A DNA stretch of 64,000 bases from an uncultured Dokdonia sp. Its GTDB lineage: Bacteria; Bacteroidota; Bacteroidia; Flavobacteriales; Flavobacteriaceae. Numbering within the stretch: the first letter of the stretch is position 1; each line of letters starts with the position of its first letter. The notes under the pieces are model-generated. The model did no database searches, had not been told where the DNA came from, and saw only the letters and a program-made list of their open reading frames with translations. The DNA is taken from the NCBI GenBank assembly GCA_947503305.1, contig CANNDF010000007.1:87475-151474 (forward strand), written 5' to 3'. This document shows, in pieces, positions 27,358-36,246 of this stretch. The position numbers were made by a program, and so were the translations under genes.

Positions 27358-27675
27358 ATGATGTATAAAACCAAAGAAATAAACAAAGCTACTTTAAAAG
27401 CGTTGCAGATAAAAAATCAAGAGGAAATTGTAGAACTCACAGGTAGTAAGCTAAACCCAGTACAAGCTTGGGAAGTCATTAAGTCCACTTCCGAAAATTT
27501 CAGTAAGCCTGATGCTAAGGCACAAGAGGCGGATGCCTTGCTTTATAAAATGTTACATCCAGATGTTTCCAAAAAGACAACAAAAAAGAATGACAAAGAA
27601 ATCATTCGCTTGAAGGAAAAAGAACGTGCCAGAGCGCTTGAACTTCTGGAACTAGAATTATTAATCGCTGCTTAA
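27358..27675 (+). CDS. Hypothetical lysine-rich small protein
   Basis: A 105-residue highly charged helical protein starting with two adjacent ATGs directly after the previous stop. The C-terminal 30 residues are a Lys/Glu/Leu helix. No known family. It is part of the tightly packed 26.0-29.0 kb plus-strand operon. Confidence 0.65.
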   Translation: MMYKTKEINKATLKALQIKNQEEIVELTGSKLNPVQAWEVIKSTSENFSKPDAKAQEADALLYKMLHPDVSKKTTKKNDKEIIRLKEKERARALELLELELLIAA

Positions 27676-27684
27676 AAACATACA

Positions 27685-28317
27685 ATGACCATACAACAAT
27701 TACAAGCGCTCGATATGAGCCAAGTCCAGCCCGAAGCGTTGCAAATGGCTGTTCAAGATATTTTAAATGACTACGACGCCACTACGGATAAAAAGGCTTT
27801 TGAAGACATAGCCAAAGAGAATATTGAAAAAGTGTTTTTACTGGTTGAACGTCTCGCTCCTAAAGCCATTAAAGAGGTAAAAGAAGAAGCTCCGAAAAAG
27901 ACTGAGAAAAAAGATGAAGCAAAAGATGAAAAGGAAACTGCTATAGAAAAGAGAACTTCTGAAAAGCCTAAAAAACCTAATAATACCGTCAAGAAAGAAC
28001 TCGATGCATTGAGTGAAGATATTAAGGCGTGTCGGCTAAAAATTAAGAAGTACAATGAGGAAAAACGCAAAAACCAGCCAAAGAAACCTAAGCTGATGCG
28101 TCATACTAAAATTAAGAATCATTTTATAGCAATTGCCAATTTGATTCCACCAGCGCATAAGGAAAACCTGAAAATGCAAAAGGAAGCGGAGAAAATCCTG
28201 TTGCGTGCCTATCGAGGCATAATGAACACCTACGGAATCAACTTTGTACGTGCCGAAGCAGGCGAAAAGGACATCAAGAAGAAGTACGATAAAATGGAGG
28301 AGAAAGCCAAAAAATAA
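27685..28317 (+). CDS. Lysine-rich coiled protein
   Basis: A 210-residue protein with an acidic N-terminal domain (about 1-70), a low-complexity Lys/Glu linker (about 72-110) and a basic helical C-terminus (KRKNQPKKPKLMRHTKIK). The composition suggests nucleic-acid contact or a flexible linker. No recognised domain. Two bases separate it from the small membrane-protein gene. Confidence 0.65.
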   Translation: MTIQQLQALDMSQVQPEALQMAVQDILNDYDATTDKKAFEDIAKENIEKVFLLVERLAPKAIKEVKEEAPKKTEKKDEAKDEKETAIEKRTSEKPKKPNNTVKKELDALSEDIKACRLKIKKYNEEKRKNQPKKPKLMRHTKIKNHFIAIANLIPPAHKENLKMQKEAEKILLRAYRGIMNTYGINFVRAEAGEKDIKKKYDKMEEKAKK

Positions 28318-28319
28318 CT

Positions 28320-28565
28320 ATGAATAAGAAAGTATTAATTATCACAGGTGCAGGACTCGCTATAGGATTTGCTGAAGCACTCATTTATTACAACCTAGGT
28401 AAGAACGAACAGCAAGAAAAATTCAAGTTTCAAATCCCAAGAGGTGCCGAACTTTTAAAAACTACAGGTATCATAATTGCTACCTCACTTGCCACCGCAG
28501 CACTCTCAAATATTATTGAAAATGCAATGCAAGACAAAGAACAACTTATCCCAGTAACCGCATAG
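28320..28565 (+). CDS. Small two-TM membrane protein
   Basis: An 81-residue protein with two hydrophobic helices (about 4-25, VLIITGAGLAIGFAEALIYY, and 45-65) joined by a short charged loop. It lies two bases after 27685-28317 and three before 28569. It may be an inner-membrane component of the element, but no family is recognised. Confidence 0.66.
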   Translation: MNKKVLIITGAGLAIGFAEALIYYNLGKNEQQEKFKFQIPRGAELLKTTGIIIATSLATAALSNIIENAMQDKEQLIPVTA

Positions 28566-28568
28566 ATT

Positions 28569-29042
28569 ATGAAAAAAATAGAACACCAAACTTTCCTGAA
28601 GAATAACAATCTTGATAAGAAATTACTCCTGGAACCGATTCAGGATAAGATTGAAATTTTTGACAGAATGCACAAACTCTTAGACACCGTTTCAGATTGC
28701 GAAAAAGGAGACCTACTGGAGCAATTGGAGGAGCTTGACCTCGAAATCCTAGAAGATATCGATGAAGAATATGCCGACAAACTAGAGTTTAACGAAATAG
28801 AAGAAGCTTTGGAAGAACAGCCTGTTCTTGAAAAAGTAATGCCTAAAAAAGAAAGCCCAAAATCAACCAACGATGAAGCTATACTTGATGAATTGGTTAA
28901 AATGGGACGTACTCAGGATATAGGGCGTTCTACATTTAAAGATTTAGGATTGAAGTCTAAACTCGGTTGGGAAACTGTTATTGGGAAATATCGTGTGGTA
29001 AGGACTAGTGTTTTTAGGTATCGGTATTTAATAACTTCTTAA
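28569..29042 (+). CDS. Acidic protein with small C-terminal domain
   Basis: A 157-residue protein. The middle (about 40-100) is very Glu/Asp/Leu-rich, and the last 50 residues form a compact basic domain (ILDELVKMGRTQDIGRSTF, then GWETVIGKYRVVR) of winged-helix appearance. The role is unknown. Its stop overlaps the stop of the retron reverse transcriptase gene by 4 bp on the other strand. Confidence 0.66.
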   Translation: MKKIEHQTFLKNNNLDKKLLLEPIQDKIEIFDRMHKLLDTVSDCEKGDLLEQLEELDLEILEDIDEEYADKLEFNEIEEALEEQPVLEKVMPKKESPKSTNDEAILDELVKMGRTQDIGRSTFKDLGLKSKLGWETVIGKYRVVRTSVFRYRYLITS

Positions 29043-30112
29043 ATCGGCCAGTTTACTCTGTTAAATTGTTTAAAGTATTCTGCTGCTACATCTTTTTCAA
29101 TAGAATGAACGAAAGCTATCTTACCTAGCAGCCATTCCTTAAAATTTCTGTTAGGTATGCCGGCTTTTGATAAATGATGTGTTACACCATTTTGTAAACA
29201 ATGATATAAATGGTGCTCAATTTCCTTCTTAAATTTTCTTGGTACAGTAACTTTATTATTTTCTATATTCAGTCCTGTAACAAGAAATTTACCTCCTGGT
29301 TTTATAAACTTTGTTTTTCCGTGATTAATAAAAAGTTTTTCATCTCTAACAATATGGACGACTGTTTTCTTTATTGATTTTAACTTATCAATATTACCTG
29401 AAAAAGTTAAATCATCAGCGTATCGAGAATAAGATAAATTATGATTTGAAGCCAACTTACTTAGTCTCATATCTAGATTTCTACAAACCAAATTTGCCAA
29501 CTTAGGACTGGTAGGTGAACCTTGAGATACAATTCCTTCTGCTCTTAAATTTTTAGATTCTAAATATTCTAAATAATCTCGAAGAGGTTGTTCCTTTTTT
29601 TTGAAGGTTTTGAAGAAAAACAAATCTGGTTCAACTGTAAGTATTTTTGCGAATGACACCGATAAGTTTGAATGATAACCTAAACTTTTAAATATTCCGT
29701 AAATTCTTCTTTCGTTTAAAGAGTCATAAAAACGCATCAGGTCCATTTTTAAAATGCTCTCTCCATTTATGTGAACTTTTGCATTTTCATAAATAGAAGA
29801 CTTTTTATCAAATCCATAGGAATTCGAGTTTGATTCTACTTTATCAAGGATATGTATCAAAATCCATTTTTGAAGGTATTTTAAGGTATCCGTTGGAGTT
29901 TGAATAAGCCGAAAACCGCCTCTTTTTTTTCTTACTTTGAATCTCTTATAGTAATTGATTCTATCAGACTTACATATTTCCCTTAACAGTTTAATAGGTA
30001 CGTCTGCTGCCAAACATAAGTGCTCTAGAGTGTAAATGACAGGAAGATTTCTAGTCTCTAATTTGTTCTTATATAGAAGTAATTCAGCTTCTAAGTCATT
30101 CTGTTGTTTCAC
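29039..30112 (-). CDS. Retron reverse transcriptase
   Basis: A retron-type RT with all core blocks. Counting from the ATG at 30160, the catalytic YADD is 247-250, QGSPTSP is 213-219 and the retron VTG motif is 294-296; KMDLMRFYDS supplies the first catalytic aspartate. The frame is open from 30160, but that ATG lies inside the a2 inverted repeat. The GTG at 30112 gives an N-terminus that fits the family better, with A-rich leader before it. It uses the adjacent ncRNA as primer and template to make msDNA. The PRTase-like effector lies upstream in the same operon. Confidence 0.92.
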   Translation of the reverse strand: MKQQNDLEAELLLYKNKLETRNLPVIYTLEHLCLAADVPIKLLREICKSDRINYYKRFKVRKKRGGFRLIQTPTDTLKYLQKWILIHILDKVESNSNSYGFDKKSSIYENAKVHINGESILKMDLMRFYDSLNERRIYGIFKSLGYHSNLSVSFAKILTVEPDLFFFKTFKKKEQPLRDYLEYLESKNLRAEGIVSQGSPTSPKLANLVCRNLDMRLSKLASNHNLSYSRYADDLTFSGNIDKLKSIKKTVVHIVRDEKLFINHGKTKFIKPGGKFLVTGLNIENNKVTVPRKFKKEIEHHLYHCLQNGVTHHLSKAGIPNRNFKEWLLGKIAFVHSIEKDVAAEYFKQFNRVNWPI

Positions 30113-30149
30113 TTTTTTTAATTTATAACAGAGGAGAAATCTGAAAAAT

Positions 30150-30331
30150 GGAAAGGTCATAAGGCAACTCTTTTTTAAATGAGGCGGAAGCTAAATCTAA
30201 ACAACTCTCTCGGAGAGATATGTTGTTTAGAATAAGTTGAAAAGTAACTTCAACCCTGAATTTACTAATGTAAAACCATTCAAGTTTTTTATGTATTCAA
30301 ACTTGAAATTTCTTGCCTTTTATGACCTTCC
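30150..30331 (-). ncRNA. Retron msr-msd RNA
   Basis: Located between effector and RT genes on their strand. The ends are inverted repeats: GGAAGGTCATAAAAGGCAA (a1, from 30331, overlapping the last effector codons) and TTGCCTTATGACCTTTCC (a2, ending 30150). Inside, a CAAGTTT/AAACTTG hairpin and a GTTGAA/TTCAAC hairpin look like msr stems. A long stem at 30196-30231 (TCTAAACAAC with GTTGTTTAGA, extended by TCTCTC/AGAGA) is the likely msd hairpin. The branching guanosine was not pinned down. Boundaries are approximate. Confidence 0.82.
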
Positions 30332-31597
30332 ATTAAATTGTTTAGGTCTGTAATCTACTTCTTTTTTTATAAAATAATTTGATTTTTCATATTCTAACTC
30401 TTGATTTTTATACTTAATAGTACGTTTTGCATCTTGATATAATAATAGTCCATATTCAGATAATATACCTTCTTCTTTAAATAATCCTCTATCTATACCA
30501 ATGGTCATTATATTATCATAGTCAGAAGATATAATTCCAAGTTTTTGACAAATTACTGGTGCTTTATGACCATTACGCATCAATCTAATTATTCCATATA
30601 GAGAAAAATCTATTCTACTCACTGCTTTAAAACTGCTTTTTTTATTGTCAATATCCAGCGTAAAAAATTCCCTCTGCACATCTGAACTCGAAAACTCTTT
30701 TAGTAATGATAATTCGTGAGATAATGATTTTCTGAAGTCTTTACTCATACTCATTTTGTCTTTACTAAACCTGGGAATCAACGGTATCCATCCATTTCTA
30801 CTCGACCAGATAATAGGTAACGTATTATTAGGTGAGCCGTAATTAAAAGAAACTAAGGCTTGTGTGTTATTGAAGCCCAATGCATCAGTATACTTAATTG
30901 TTCCATTCTTTAATTCTTTATAGTCAGTTAGTTTTTTGCCATACTCAAAACATAATTCTCGATAATCGCTATAATTTCTGTATCCAAAATAATGGGAGTC
31001 TCGTCCAAATGCTCTTTTAAATATATTAGACTCTGGAATGTGTATTTCATCAATAAATGTGCTTAAGAATACCTTAGCTCTTCTCATAGAAGCAATCCCA
31101 ATAAAAATTGTATTTGAAAATTGTACGTCTATAAATGAAAGCTCATCATCATAGAATTTGCGAATAGAACCTCCTGAACCAGCAAAATCATCAATAAGCA
31201 CAAGTATGTAATCGTAGCCATCTTCAAAATGACTACTATTTAAATGAGACACTAATTGGACTTTGGGAGAGTCTTTAAATCTCTTATAAAACGGTGTTTT
31301 TTGAAAATAGTACGCTATCATTGAACCGCTTTTTCCAAAATCCCCAACAGGTAAAACAATGAGTCTTTGTTTTTTGTTTATTTGCTGAAATCGCTTTTCA
31401 AACGCGGTGTTTAATATACCTTCAATTTCAAATGTATTGAATACAGATAAGTTCATCGCTATATCAATAGCCATCTTTCGCTTAGCTGGTTCGAAATTAC
31501 TGAGCCATTTAATAATATCTAATTGCGTCACAGAATTTTTGAGTTTTGACTCAAGTACTTGCAAAGTAATATTATCTATATCAGTGTTTAAATTCAT
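30320..31597 (-). CDS. Retron effector: PRTase-like plus winged helix
   Basis: A 425-residue protein. The signature VLIDDFAGSGGS (about 133-144) is a phosphoribosyltransferase PRPP loop, preceded by LIVLPVGDFGKSGSM. The C-terminal 120 residues contain a winged-helix-like domain (FSLYGIIRLMRNGHKAPVIC). A PRTase/HTH protein next to an RT and msr-msd is the arrangement of type III-A-like retrons such as Ec73. In that model the effector is a toxin held in check by the RT-msDNA complex and released on phage attack. Its last codons overlap the a1 repeat. A+T-rich compared with the backbone. Confidence 0.85.
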   Translation of the reverse strand: MNLNTDIDNITLQVLESKLKNSVTQLDIIKWLSNFEPAKRKMAIDIAMNLSVFNTFEIEGILNTAFEKRFQQINKKQRLIVLPVGDFGKSGSMIAYYFQKTPFYKRFKDSPKVQLVSHLNSSHFEDGYDYILVLIDDFAGSGGSIRKFYDDELSFIDVQFSNTIFIGIASMRRAKVFLSTFIDEIHIPESNIFKRAFGRDSHYFGYRNYSDYRELCFEYGKKLTDYKELKNGTIKYTDALGFNNTQALVSFNYGSPNNTLPIIWSSRNGWIPLIPRFSKDKMSMSKDFRKSLSHELSLLKEFSSSDVQREFFTLDIDNKKSSFKAVSRIDFSLYGIIRLMRNGHKAPVICQKLGIISSDYDNIMTIGIDRGLFKEEGILSEYGLLLYQDAKRTIKYKNQELEYEKSNYFIKKEVDYRPKQFNGRS

Positions 31598-31745
31598 TCT
31601 CTAAAAGTAATAGAATATGAAAGATAGAACAATTAAGATTTAGTTCAACCTTAAAAACCACAGTAAACCTTATATAAATTTTTTATAAAAACGCTGTAAA
31701 ACAACTTTCTATACTTTGCCTGTCAAACAATTCGGCGATTGCCCA

Positions 31746-32198
31746 ATGAAAAAAACAGCATACGATTATCACGATTTACAGCAAAGTATTGATTCCCTAA
31801 TTGGGAAGTTCGGACTTCAAAAAACCATTGAAGTTATAGATAGCTTAACCAGTAATACAGAGCTTACTACTCAAGATAAAGAGAAAGTAAAACTCCTCCT
31901 CGTGTTTATCATTTCGCAAAGTATAGAGGTATTCGATTTAAAAGAAGAAAACTTCTACATAAGTACTGTACAGGAGTATCGTGAAGCACGTATGTGTTGT
32001 TATTTTCTACTCAAAAAATATACAGATTCTAGCTACGCTAAAATTGGAGAAAGCTTTAATCAGTCTAAACGTGCCATATTGTACAACTATCATAAATGTG
32101 ATGAGATTCTGTCCATCCCACAATTCTACAAGCCTTTTGTAGAGAAGTTTAAAATCCTAGAAAACAACACTATCAATTTTATAGCAAAATTGAACTAG
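31746..32198 (+). CDS. DnaA domain IV-like helix-turn-helix protein
   Basis: A 150-residue protein from the ATG at 31746 (a longer GTG/TTG-type start is less likely). The C-terminal half resembles the DnaA DNA-binding domain: EYREARMCCYFLLKKYTDSS, then YAKIGESFNQSKRAILYNYH, the latter the recognition helix region. The N-terminal half is helical. It is the first gene after the retron cassette and heads the late operon, so it may be a transcription activator of the structural genes or a replication factor. Confidence 0.7.
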   Translation: MKKTAYDYHDLQQSIDSLIGKFGLQKTIEVIDSLTSNTELTTQDKEKVKLLLVFIISQSIEVFDLKEENFYISTVQEYREARMCCYFLLKKYTDSSYAKIGESFNQSKRAILYNYHKCDEILSIPQFYKPFVEKFKILENNTINFIAKLN

Positions 32199-32201
32199 CC
32201 T

Positions 32202-33194
32202 ATGCAAGATACCATCGCCCAAGAAGTGCAAGATGCCCTTACCGCAAGCCCAGAAGAAATTAATTTTGAACAACTTCAAAACGAAGATAGCAGTCCGCTC
32301 AATCAACCTGTTATTGAAAAAGACATAGGTGGCGAACGTCCTGTTGAAACCGAAGAAGAAAAACAAAAAAGCTGGAACGTCTGGAAACCCGACCAGGAAC
32401 ATAAAACGCTTGACGAATTAGAACCTGGACGGAGCGGAAATACCCAAATAGACTTTAGAAGTTCGATTGAAGCGAAGGTCGAAAAAGAGAAAGCAAGAGA
32501 ACCATTAGACGCACCAGAACAAGATATCAACGGGAACGGATTTGATACAGAAGTTGATGAAACGGTAACCGACCAAGATTTTGAAATACCACTAGCACAA
32601 GCTAACCAAGCTGCAGATGCTATTTTGGGAATGTCTAATAATGTCCTTGCAGTCGGTGGTGGATACTTCGTAAAAATTAAAAAGCATCAGGAGTTTTACG
32701 AGTTTGAAGAAATCATTCAAGTTGTAGATGAGCAAAACAAGAAGAATGTTGAGCGCATAAAACTCGACAAAGAAGACCAAGCACTTCTTAGACCGTTACT
32801 CGCTCAAGTGCTACGTAAGAAAGCAAAAAAACTCACGCCAGAACAGCAACTAATGGGTGCGATTATTTCTATTTTAATGAAAAAAGCACAGGTGGTTATG
32901 GAAGTGCGTGCAGAAAATAGTCTTCTTGAAAACCGTATTCTCGATATTGTTCGTCAGGAAAAAGGAGAAACAGAGGTTGATGATATTGAGGAGGAAGATT
33001 CTGAGGAAGCTGAAAAGAATAACGAATATGCTTTCGCGAAAGCTAAATCAAAACAACAACCGCAACCAGAGCAAGAGTCTCTTAAACAAAAAGTAAATGA
33101 GCCTGAATCAACCATCGAAGATATCGAAGCAGAAGAAGTCGATGAAGACCTACCTATTTTAGAAGTTGCCGAAGAACAACAAAACAATTCGTAA
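32202..33194 (+). CDS. Large acidic protein of the packaging-ATPase operon
   Basis: A 330-residue, strongly acidic protein with disordered Glu/Gln/Pro-rich ends and an ordered middle (about 130-250: ILGMSNNVLAVGGGYFVKIK, then QALLRPLLAQVLRKKAKKLT). Its stop overlaps the ATPase start by one base, so translation is coupled. It could be a scaffold-like protein or an ATPase partner. No family recognised. The palindrome at 33029 is read as AFAKAK. Confidence 0.68.
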   Translation: MQDTIAQEVQDALTASPEEINFEQLQNEDSSPLNQPVIEKDIGGERPVETEEEKQKSWNVWKPDQEHKTLDELEPGRSGNTQIDFRSSIEAKVEKEKAREPLDAPEQDINGNGFDTEVDETVTDQDFEIPLAQANQAADAILGMSNNVLAVGGGYFVKIKKHQEFYEFEEIIQVVDEQNKKNVERIKLDKEDQALLRPLLAQVLRKKAKKLTPEQQLMGAIISILMKKAQVVMEVRAENSLLENRILDIVRQEKGETEVDDIEEEDSEEAEKNNEYAFAKAKSKQQPQPEQESLKQKVNEPESTIEDIEAEEVDEDLPILEVAEEQQNNS

Positions 33195-34123
33195 TGGCCA
33201 GAACTATATCTAATCGCGGTCGAAAACCTATCACTTACAAAAAGGAAGATTTAGAACGCCAACCTATGATTATGTTGGTATGTGGTGAAACAGGCGTTGG
33301 TAAGACCTACCGTAACAAACAAGAGATTAAACATTATATGATGGACCATCTCGTGATGGGAAAGAAAGGTCGTAAAGTATTAGCTTTTGATACCAATGAT
33401 GATGATTATCCACAATTCAGAACTGTAAGTCCTAATCATCTTAAAGCACTTACAAAGGTATCATCAAGACGCATTCGTCCATTTAATCCTGATGGCTCGC
33501 CTATGGATAATGACCAGAAAAAAGAAGTCATTACCAAAATTATGAAGCACTACAAAAATGGGCTTGTCGTCCTAGACGATATCGACCATTATATGACAGG
33601 TGCAAAAGGGCAATCGATGATAGGTGCATTGTGTACCGTTCGTCACAAAGGGATTGATATCGTACTTACCCATCAATCTGTTGCAAAAATTACCACCTCA
33701 GAATGGCAAAACTGCACGTGGTTACGATTACATCATCAGGTAGATGATGTTACGCGCTATCGTGAGCGTATCCCGAAATATCAAATGGTACGCATCGCGC
33801 AACTCATTGTAGACGAGCAATACGAATTATGTTCCAATGCTTTTGCAATGGGTAAGATTACGGAGCAACAATATAAAATTCAGAAAAGCTTTTTTGTCTA
33901 CGTCAATATGCGAGAGCAGCGCATTAAAGGTTGCAGTCGTGCTGCCTTCATTAGAGCTTGTAAAAAGTTTATTGACCAGGAAGAGGGTCGAAAGGTAAAG
34001 ATGCTACTTAATGAGCAGGACTTTGAAGGTAATTATATCTACAAAACCAAAAATGAAGCGATTGTAAAACTGATTTCAGAGAAACTTCGTTACCACGAAA
34101 ATGGCTTGACCAGCCCTATATAG
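33194..34123 (+). CDS. Compact P-loop ATPase, packaging-type (Zot/A32/FtsK-HerA-like)
   Basis: A 309-residue ATPase with Walker A GETGVGKT (31-38) and Walker B LVVLDDIDHYM (D128, D129). A glutamine/threonine sensor strand DIVLTHQSVAKI follows. The small size, the motif spacing and the lack of other domains fit the genome-packaging ATPases of tailless membrane-containing viruses, and also Zot-like assembly ATPases. It precedes the candidate coat and membrane-protein genes. There is no large terminase in the window, so this is the best packaging candidate. Family placement is from motifs only. Confidence 0.75.
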   Translation: MARTISNRGRKPITYKKEDLERQPMIMLVCGETGVGKTYRNKQEIKHYMMDHLVMGKKGRKVLAFDTNDDDYPQFRTVSPNHLKALTKVSSRRIRPFNPDGSPMDNDQKKEVITKIMKHYKNGLVVLDDIDHYMTGAKGQSMIGALCTVRHKGIDIVLTHQSVAKITTSEWQNCTWLRLHHQVDDVTRYRERIPKYQMVRIAQLIVDEQYELCSNAFAMGKITEQQYKIQKSFFVYVNMREQRIKGCSRAAFIRACKKFIDQEEGRKVKMLLNEQDFEGNYIYKTKNEAIVKLISEKLRYHENGLTSPI

Positions 34124-34267
34124 TGGAAAATATTTATCAGATTCAATTGGATAGTGGAAAATATTTATCAAAAAACAACTTTTCTAATGTTTTACTGGAA
34201 AACAATCGAATTTATTATATTGGAAAATATTTGACAAATAAATCGTTATAGTGGAAAATATTTATCA
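34121..34267 (+). promoter_or_regulatory. Four direct repeats, likely operator of the Fic gene
   Basis: TAGTGGAAAATATTTATCA occurs exactly at 34121-34139, 34152-34170 and 34249-34267, with a diverged copy (TATTGGAAAATATTTGACA) at 34218-34236. Spacings are 31, 66 and 31 bases, about three and six helical turns. They fill the gap between the ATPase stop and the Fic start. The Fic protein has an N-terminal winged helix, so autoregulation is likely. Confidence 0.75.
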
Positions 34268-34291
34268 AATTTGTGCTTTGATATTATTATA

Positions 34292-35773
34292 ATGGAAAAA
34301 AGTAAGCCGATACATCTTCAAGAAATCATTTATGGTTCACCAGAATCTAATGTTTCGCGACAAATATCTAAACTTGAGAAAGAAGGGAAAATTAGAAAGA
34401 TAGCTTCTCGCATTTATAGCAGTAACTTAGAAGATACGCCAGAAGATATCATCCAGCGCAATATATTCCCCATTTTAGGAAATCAATATCCAGGAGCTGT
34501 ATTAAGTCATCGCTCTGCTTTTGAATTTGCACCTACATCAACAAATCAATTATTCGTCACCTACAAATACACAAAAAAGGTAAAGCTTCCAGGAATAACC
34601 ATTCGGTTTATGGAAGGTTCAAAAGCCATTGAGGGTGATACCTCATTTTCTGGCGAACTTATGGTATCACAAAGAGAGCGCGCCTTATTAGAAAACTTGC
34701 AAGTCTCCAGACAAACAGGTGGAGACTCAAAGACACTTAGCTACCCAGAAATAGAAGAGAAATTAGAAAAGATAATTCGTGTAAATGGCGAAGCCGAGTT
34801 AAACAGCGTTAGAGATAGAGCTCGTGATATTTCAGAACAACTCGGGATGCAAAAGGAGTTTGAAAAACTGAACAAAATTATAAGTGCCTTATTAACTACG
34901 CATCCCGTTTCCGCATTAAAATCACCTTTGGCAGTAGCCAGAGCAAATAATTTGCCTTACGACCCAGCGCGTATCCAATTATTTGAAACACTTTTTAAAG
35001 CACTTAAAAAGGAAGAGTTTAAAAATCGTGAAGAACAAAATACCACAACCAGAGCATATCGAAACTTTGCGTTTTACGAAAGCTACTTTTCAAACTATAT
35101 AGAAGGTACTGTTTTTGAAATTGATACAGCCAAACGCATCATTGCCACACAGCAACCATTGCCTGCACGTAATGAAGATTCGCACGATGTTTTAGGAACA
35201 TATCAATTAGCATCCAATAAACAAGAAATGCGCGTGTTACCTTATTCTGGTGAAAACCTCATTGACATTTTAAAATACCGACACGCTATTTTGCTAAGTG
35301 CCAGAACAGATAAAAAGCCCGGTGTTTTTAAAGACAAAAACAACCAAGCGGGCAACACCTCTTTTGTAGATATGGAACTGGTAAATGGCACGCTTATACA
35401 AAGTTTTGACTTTTATAAGGCGCTTGTTCATCCCTTTGCAAAAGCGGCATACATAATGTTTGTAGTAAGTGAAGTGCATCCGTTTTTAGATGGTAACGGG
35501 CGTATGGCTCGTATAATGATGAATGCAGAATTATCCGCAGCAAACCACACTAAAATTATCATCCCAACTGTGTATCGAGAAGATTATTTAGGCGGTTTAC
35601 GTAAGCTTACGCGAAATAATGACCCAGAAGTTTATATCAGGATGTTGAATCGTGCGCAAGCCTTTAGTCATACACTTCTGGGTGATGATATGGCACAAAT
35701 GGAAGCGACTCTAGAAGCTAGTAACGCTTTTAAGGAGAGTAATGAAGGGGTTTTAAAAATTATAACTAAATGA
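34292..35773 (+). CDS. Fic protein with N-terminal AbiEi-like winged helix
   Basis: A 493-residue protein from the ATG at 34292. The N-terminal 90 residues are an AbiEi-antitoxin-like winged helix (LQEIIYGSPESNVSRQISKL). The C-terminal Fic domain has HPFLDGNGRMAR (from H396), the catalytic AMP-transfer loop. The inhibitory helix SNYIEG (267-272) lies before the active site, as in class II Fic proteins that hold themselves inactive. It probably AMPylates a host target under control of its own winged helix bound to the four repeats upstream. It overlaps the GIY-YIG gene by 4 bp. Confidence 0.88.
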   Translation: MEKSKPIHLQEIIYGSPESNVSRQISKLEKEGKIRKIASRIYSSNLEDTPEDIIQRNIFPILGNQYPGAVLSHRSAFEFAPTSTNQLFVTYKYTKKVKLPGITIRFMEGSKAIEGDTSFSGELMVSQRERALLENLQVSRQTGGDSKTLSYPEIEEKLEKIIRVNGEAELNSVRDRARDISEQLGMQKEFEKLNKIISALLTTHPVSALKSPLAVARANNLPYDPARIQLFETLFKALKKEEFKNREEQNTTTRAYRNFAFYESYFSNYIEGTVFEIDTAKRIIATQQPLPARNEDSHDVLGTYQLASNKQEMRVLPYSGENLIDILKYRHAILLSARTDKKPGVFKDKNNQAGNTSFVDMELVNGTLIQSFDFYKALVHPFAKAAYIMFVVSEVHPFLDGNGRMARIMMNAELSAANHTKIIIPTVYREDYLGGLRKLTRNNDPEVYIRMLNRAQAFSHTLLGDDMAQMEATLEASNAFKESNEGVLKIITK

Positions 35774-36246
35774 TTGATTGTGATTTAGGCTGTTACAATA
35801 GGCAAAAACTATTTGATAACATCCTTAAAAAAGAAACAAACTTCAATCTCACTCTTGAGACTATTACTCATTCAAATATTGGATGGTTTATTGATAAAAC
35901 CATTGTTGACGGTGTCTTTCATCTCAAAGAATGGCATCTTCCTAATGAGGATAGTATTTATTTCTTGTGGCTGAAAGAAGGTTACTGTCCAATTCACGAA
36001 ATCTTTCTTATGAAATGCCTTTACATAGGTAAAGGCAAACTATCAGACAGGATTATTTCACACCTAAAACGTAAGGACTTTTCTGAAGAAATGATTGTCT
36101 ACTTCTCCTTTGTAACACTCCAAAACAGACAATCGAAATACATCGAGCAACTTCTCTTAGATATTTATAATATTCCATTAAATAAAAACGAAAATAGTGG
36201 CAATCAGAGCTTGTATGAGTATTTCACACAATCTGAAGTTGACTAA
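35770..36246 (+). CDS. GIY-YIG-like nuclease
   Basis: A 158-residue protein. SIYFLWLKEG is the GIY strand, and CLYIGKGKLSDRIISHLKRK holds the YIG strand, the conserved arginine and the histidine. A glutamate in the later helix (KYIEQLLLDIYN) can serve as metal ligand. It overlaps the Fic gene by 4 bp and is likely co-translated. Tail-to-tail 4-bp overlap with a second GIY-YIG gene on the opposite strand. Confidence 0.75.
   Translation: MIDCDLGCYNRQKLFDNILKKETNFNLTLETITHSNIGWFIDKTIVDGVFHLKEWHLPNEDSIYFLWLKEGYCPIHEIFLMKCLYIGKGKLSDRIISHLKRKDFSEEMIVYFSFVTLQNRQSKYIEQLLLDIYNIPLNKNENSGNQSLYEYFTQSEVD

Noticed and set aside
30113..30160. ATG start of the reverse transcriptase at 30160
   Set aside because: It lies in the a2 repeat of the retron RNA and adds a hydrophobic leader absent from the family; the GTG at 30112 fits better, although the longer form is not excluded.
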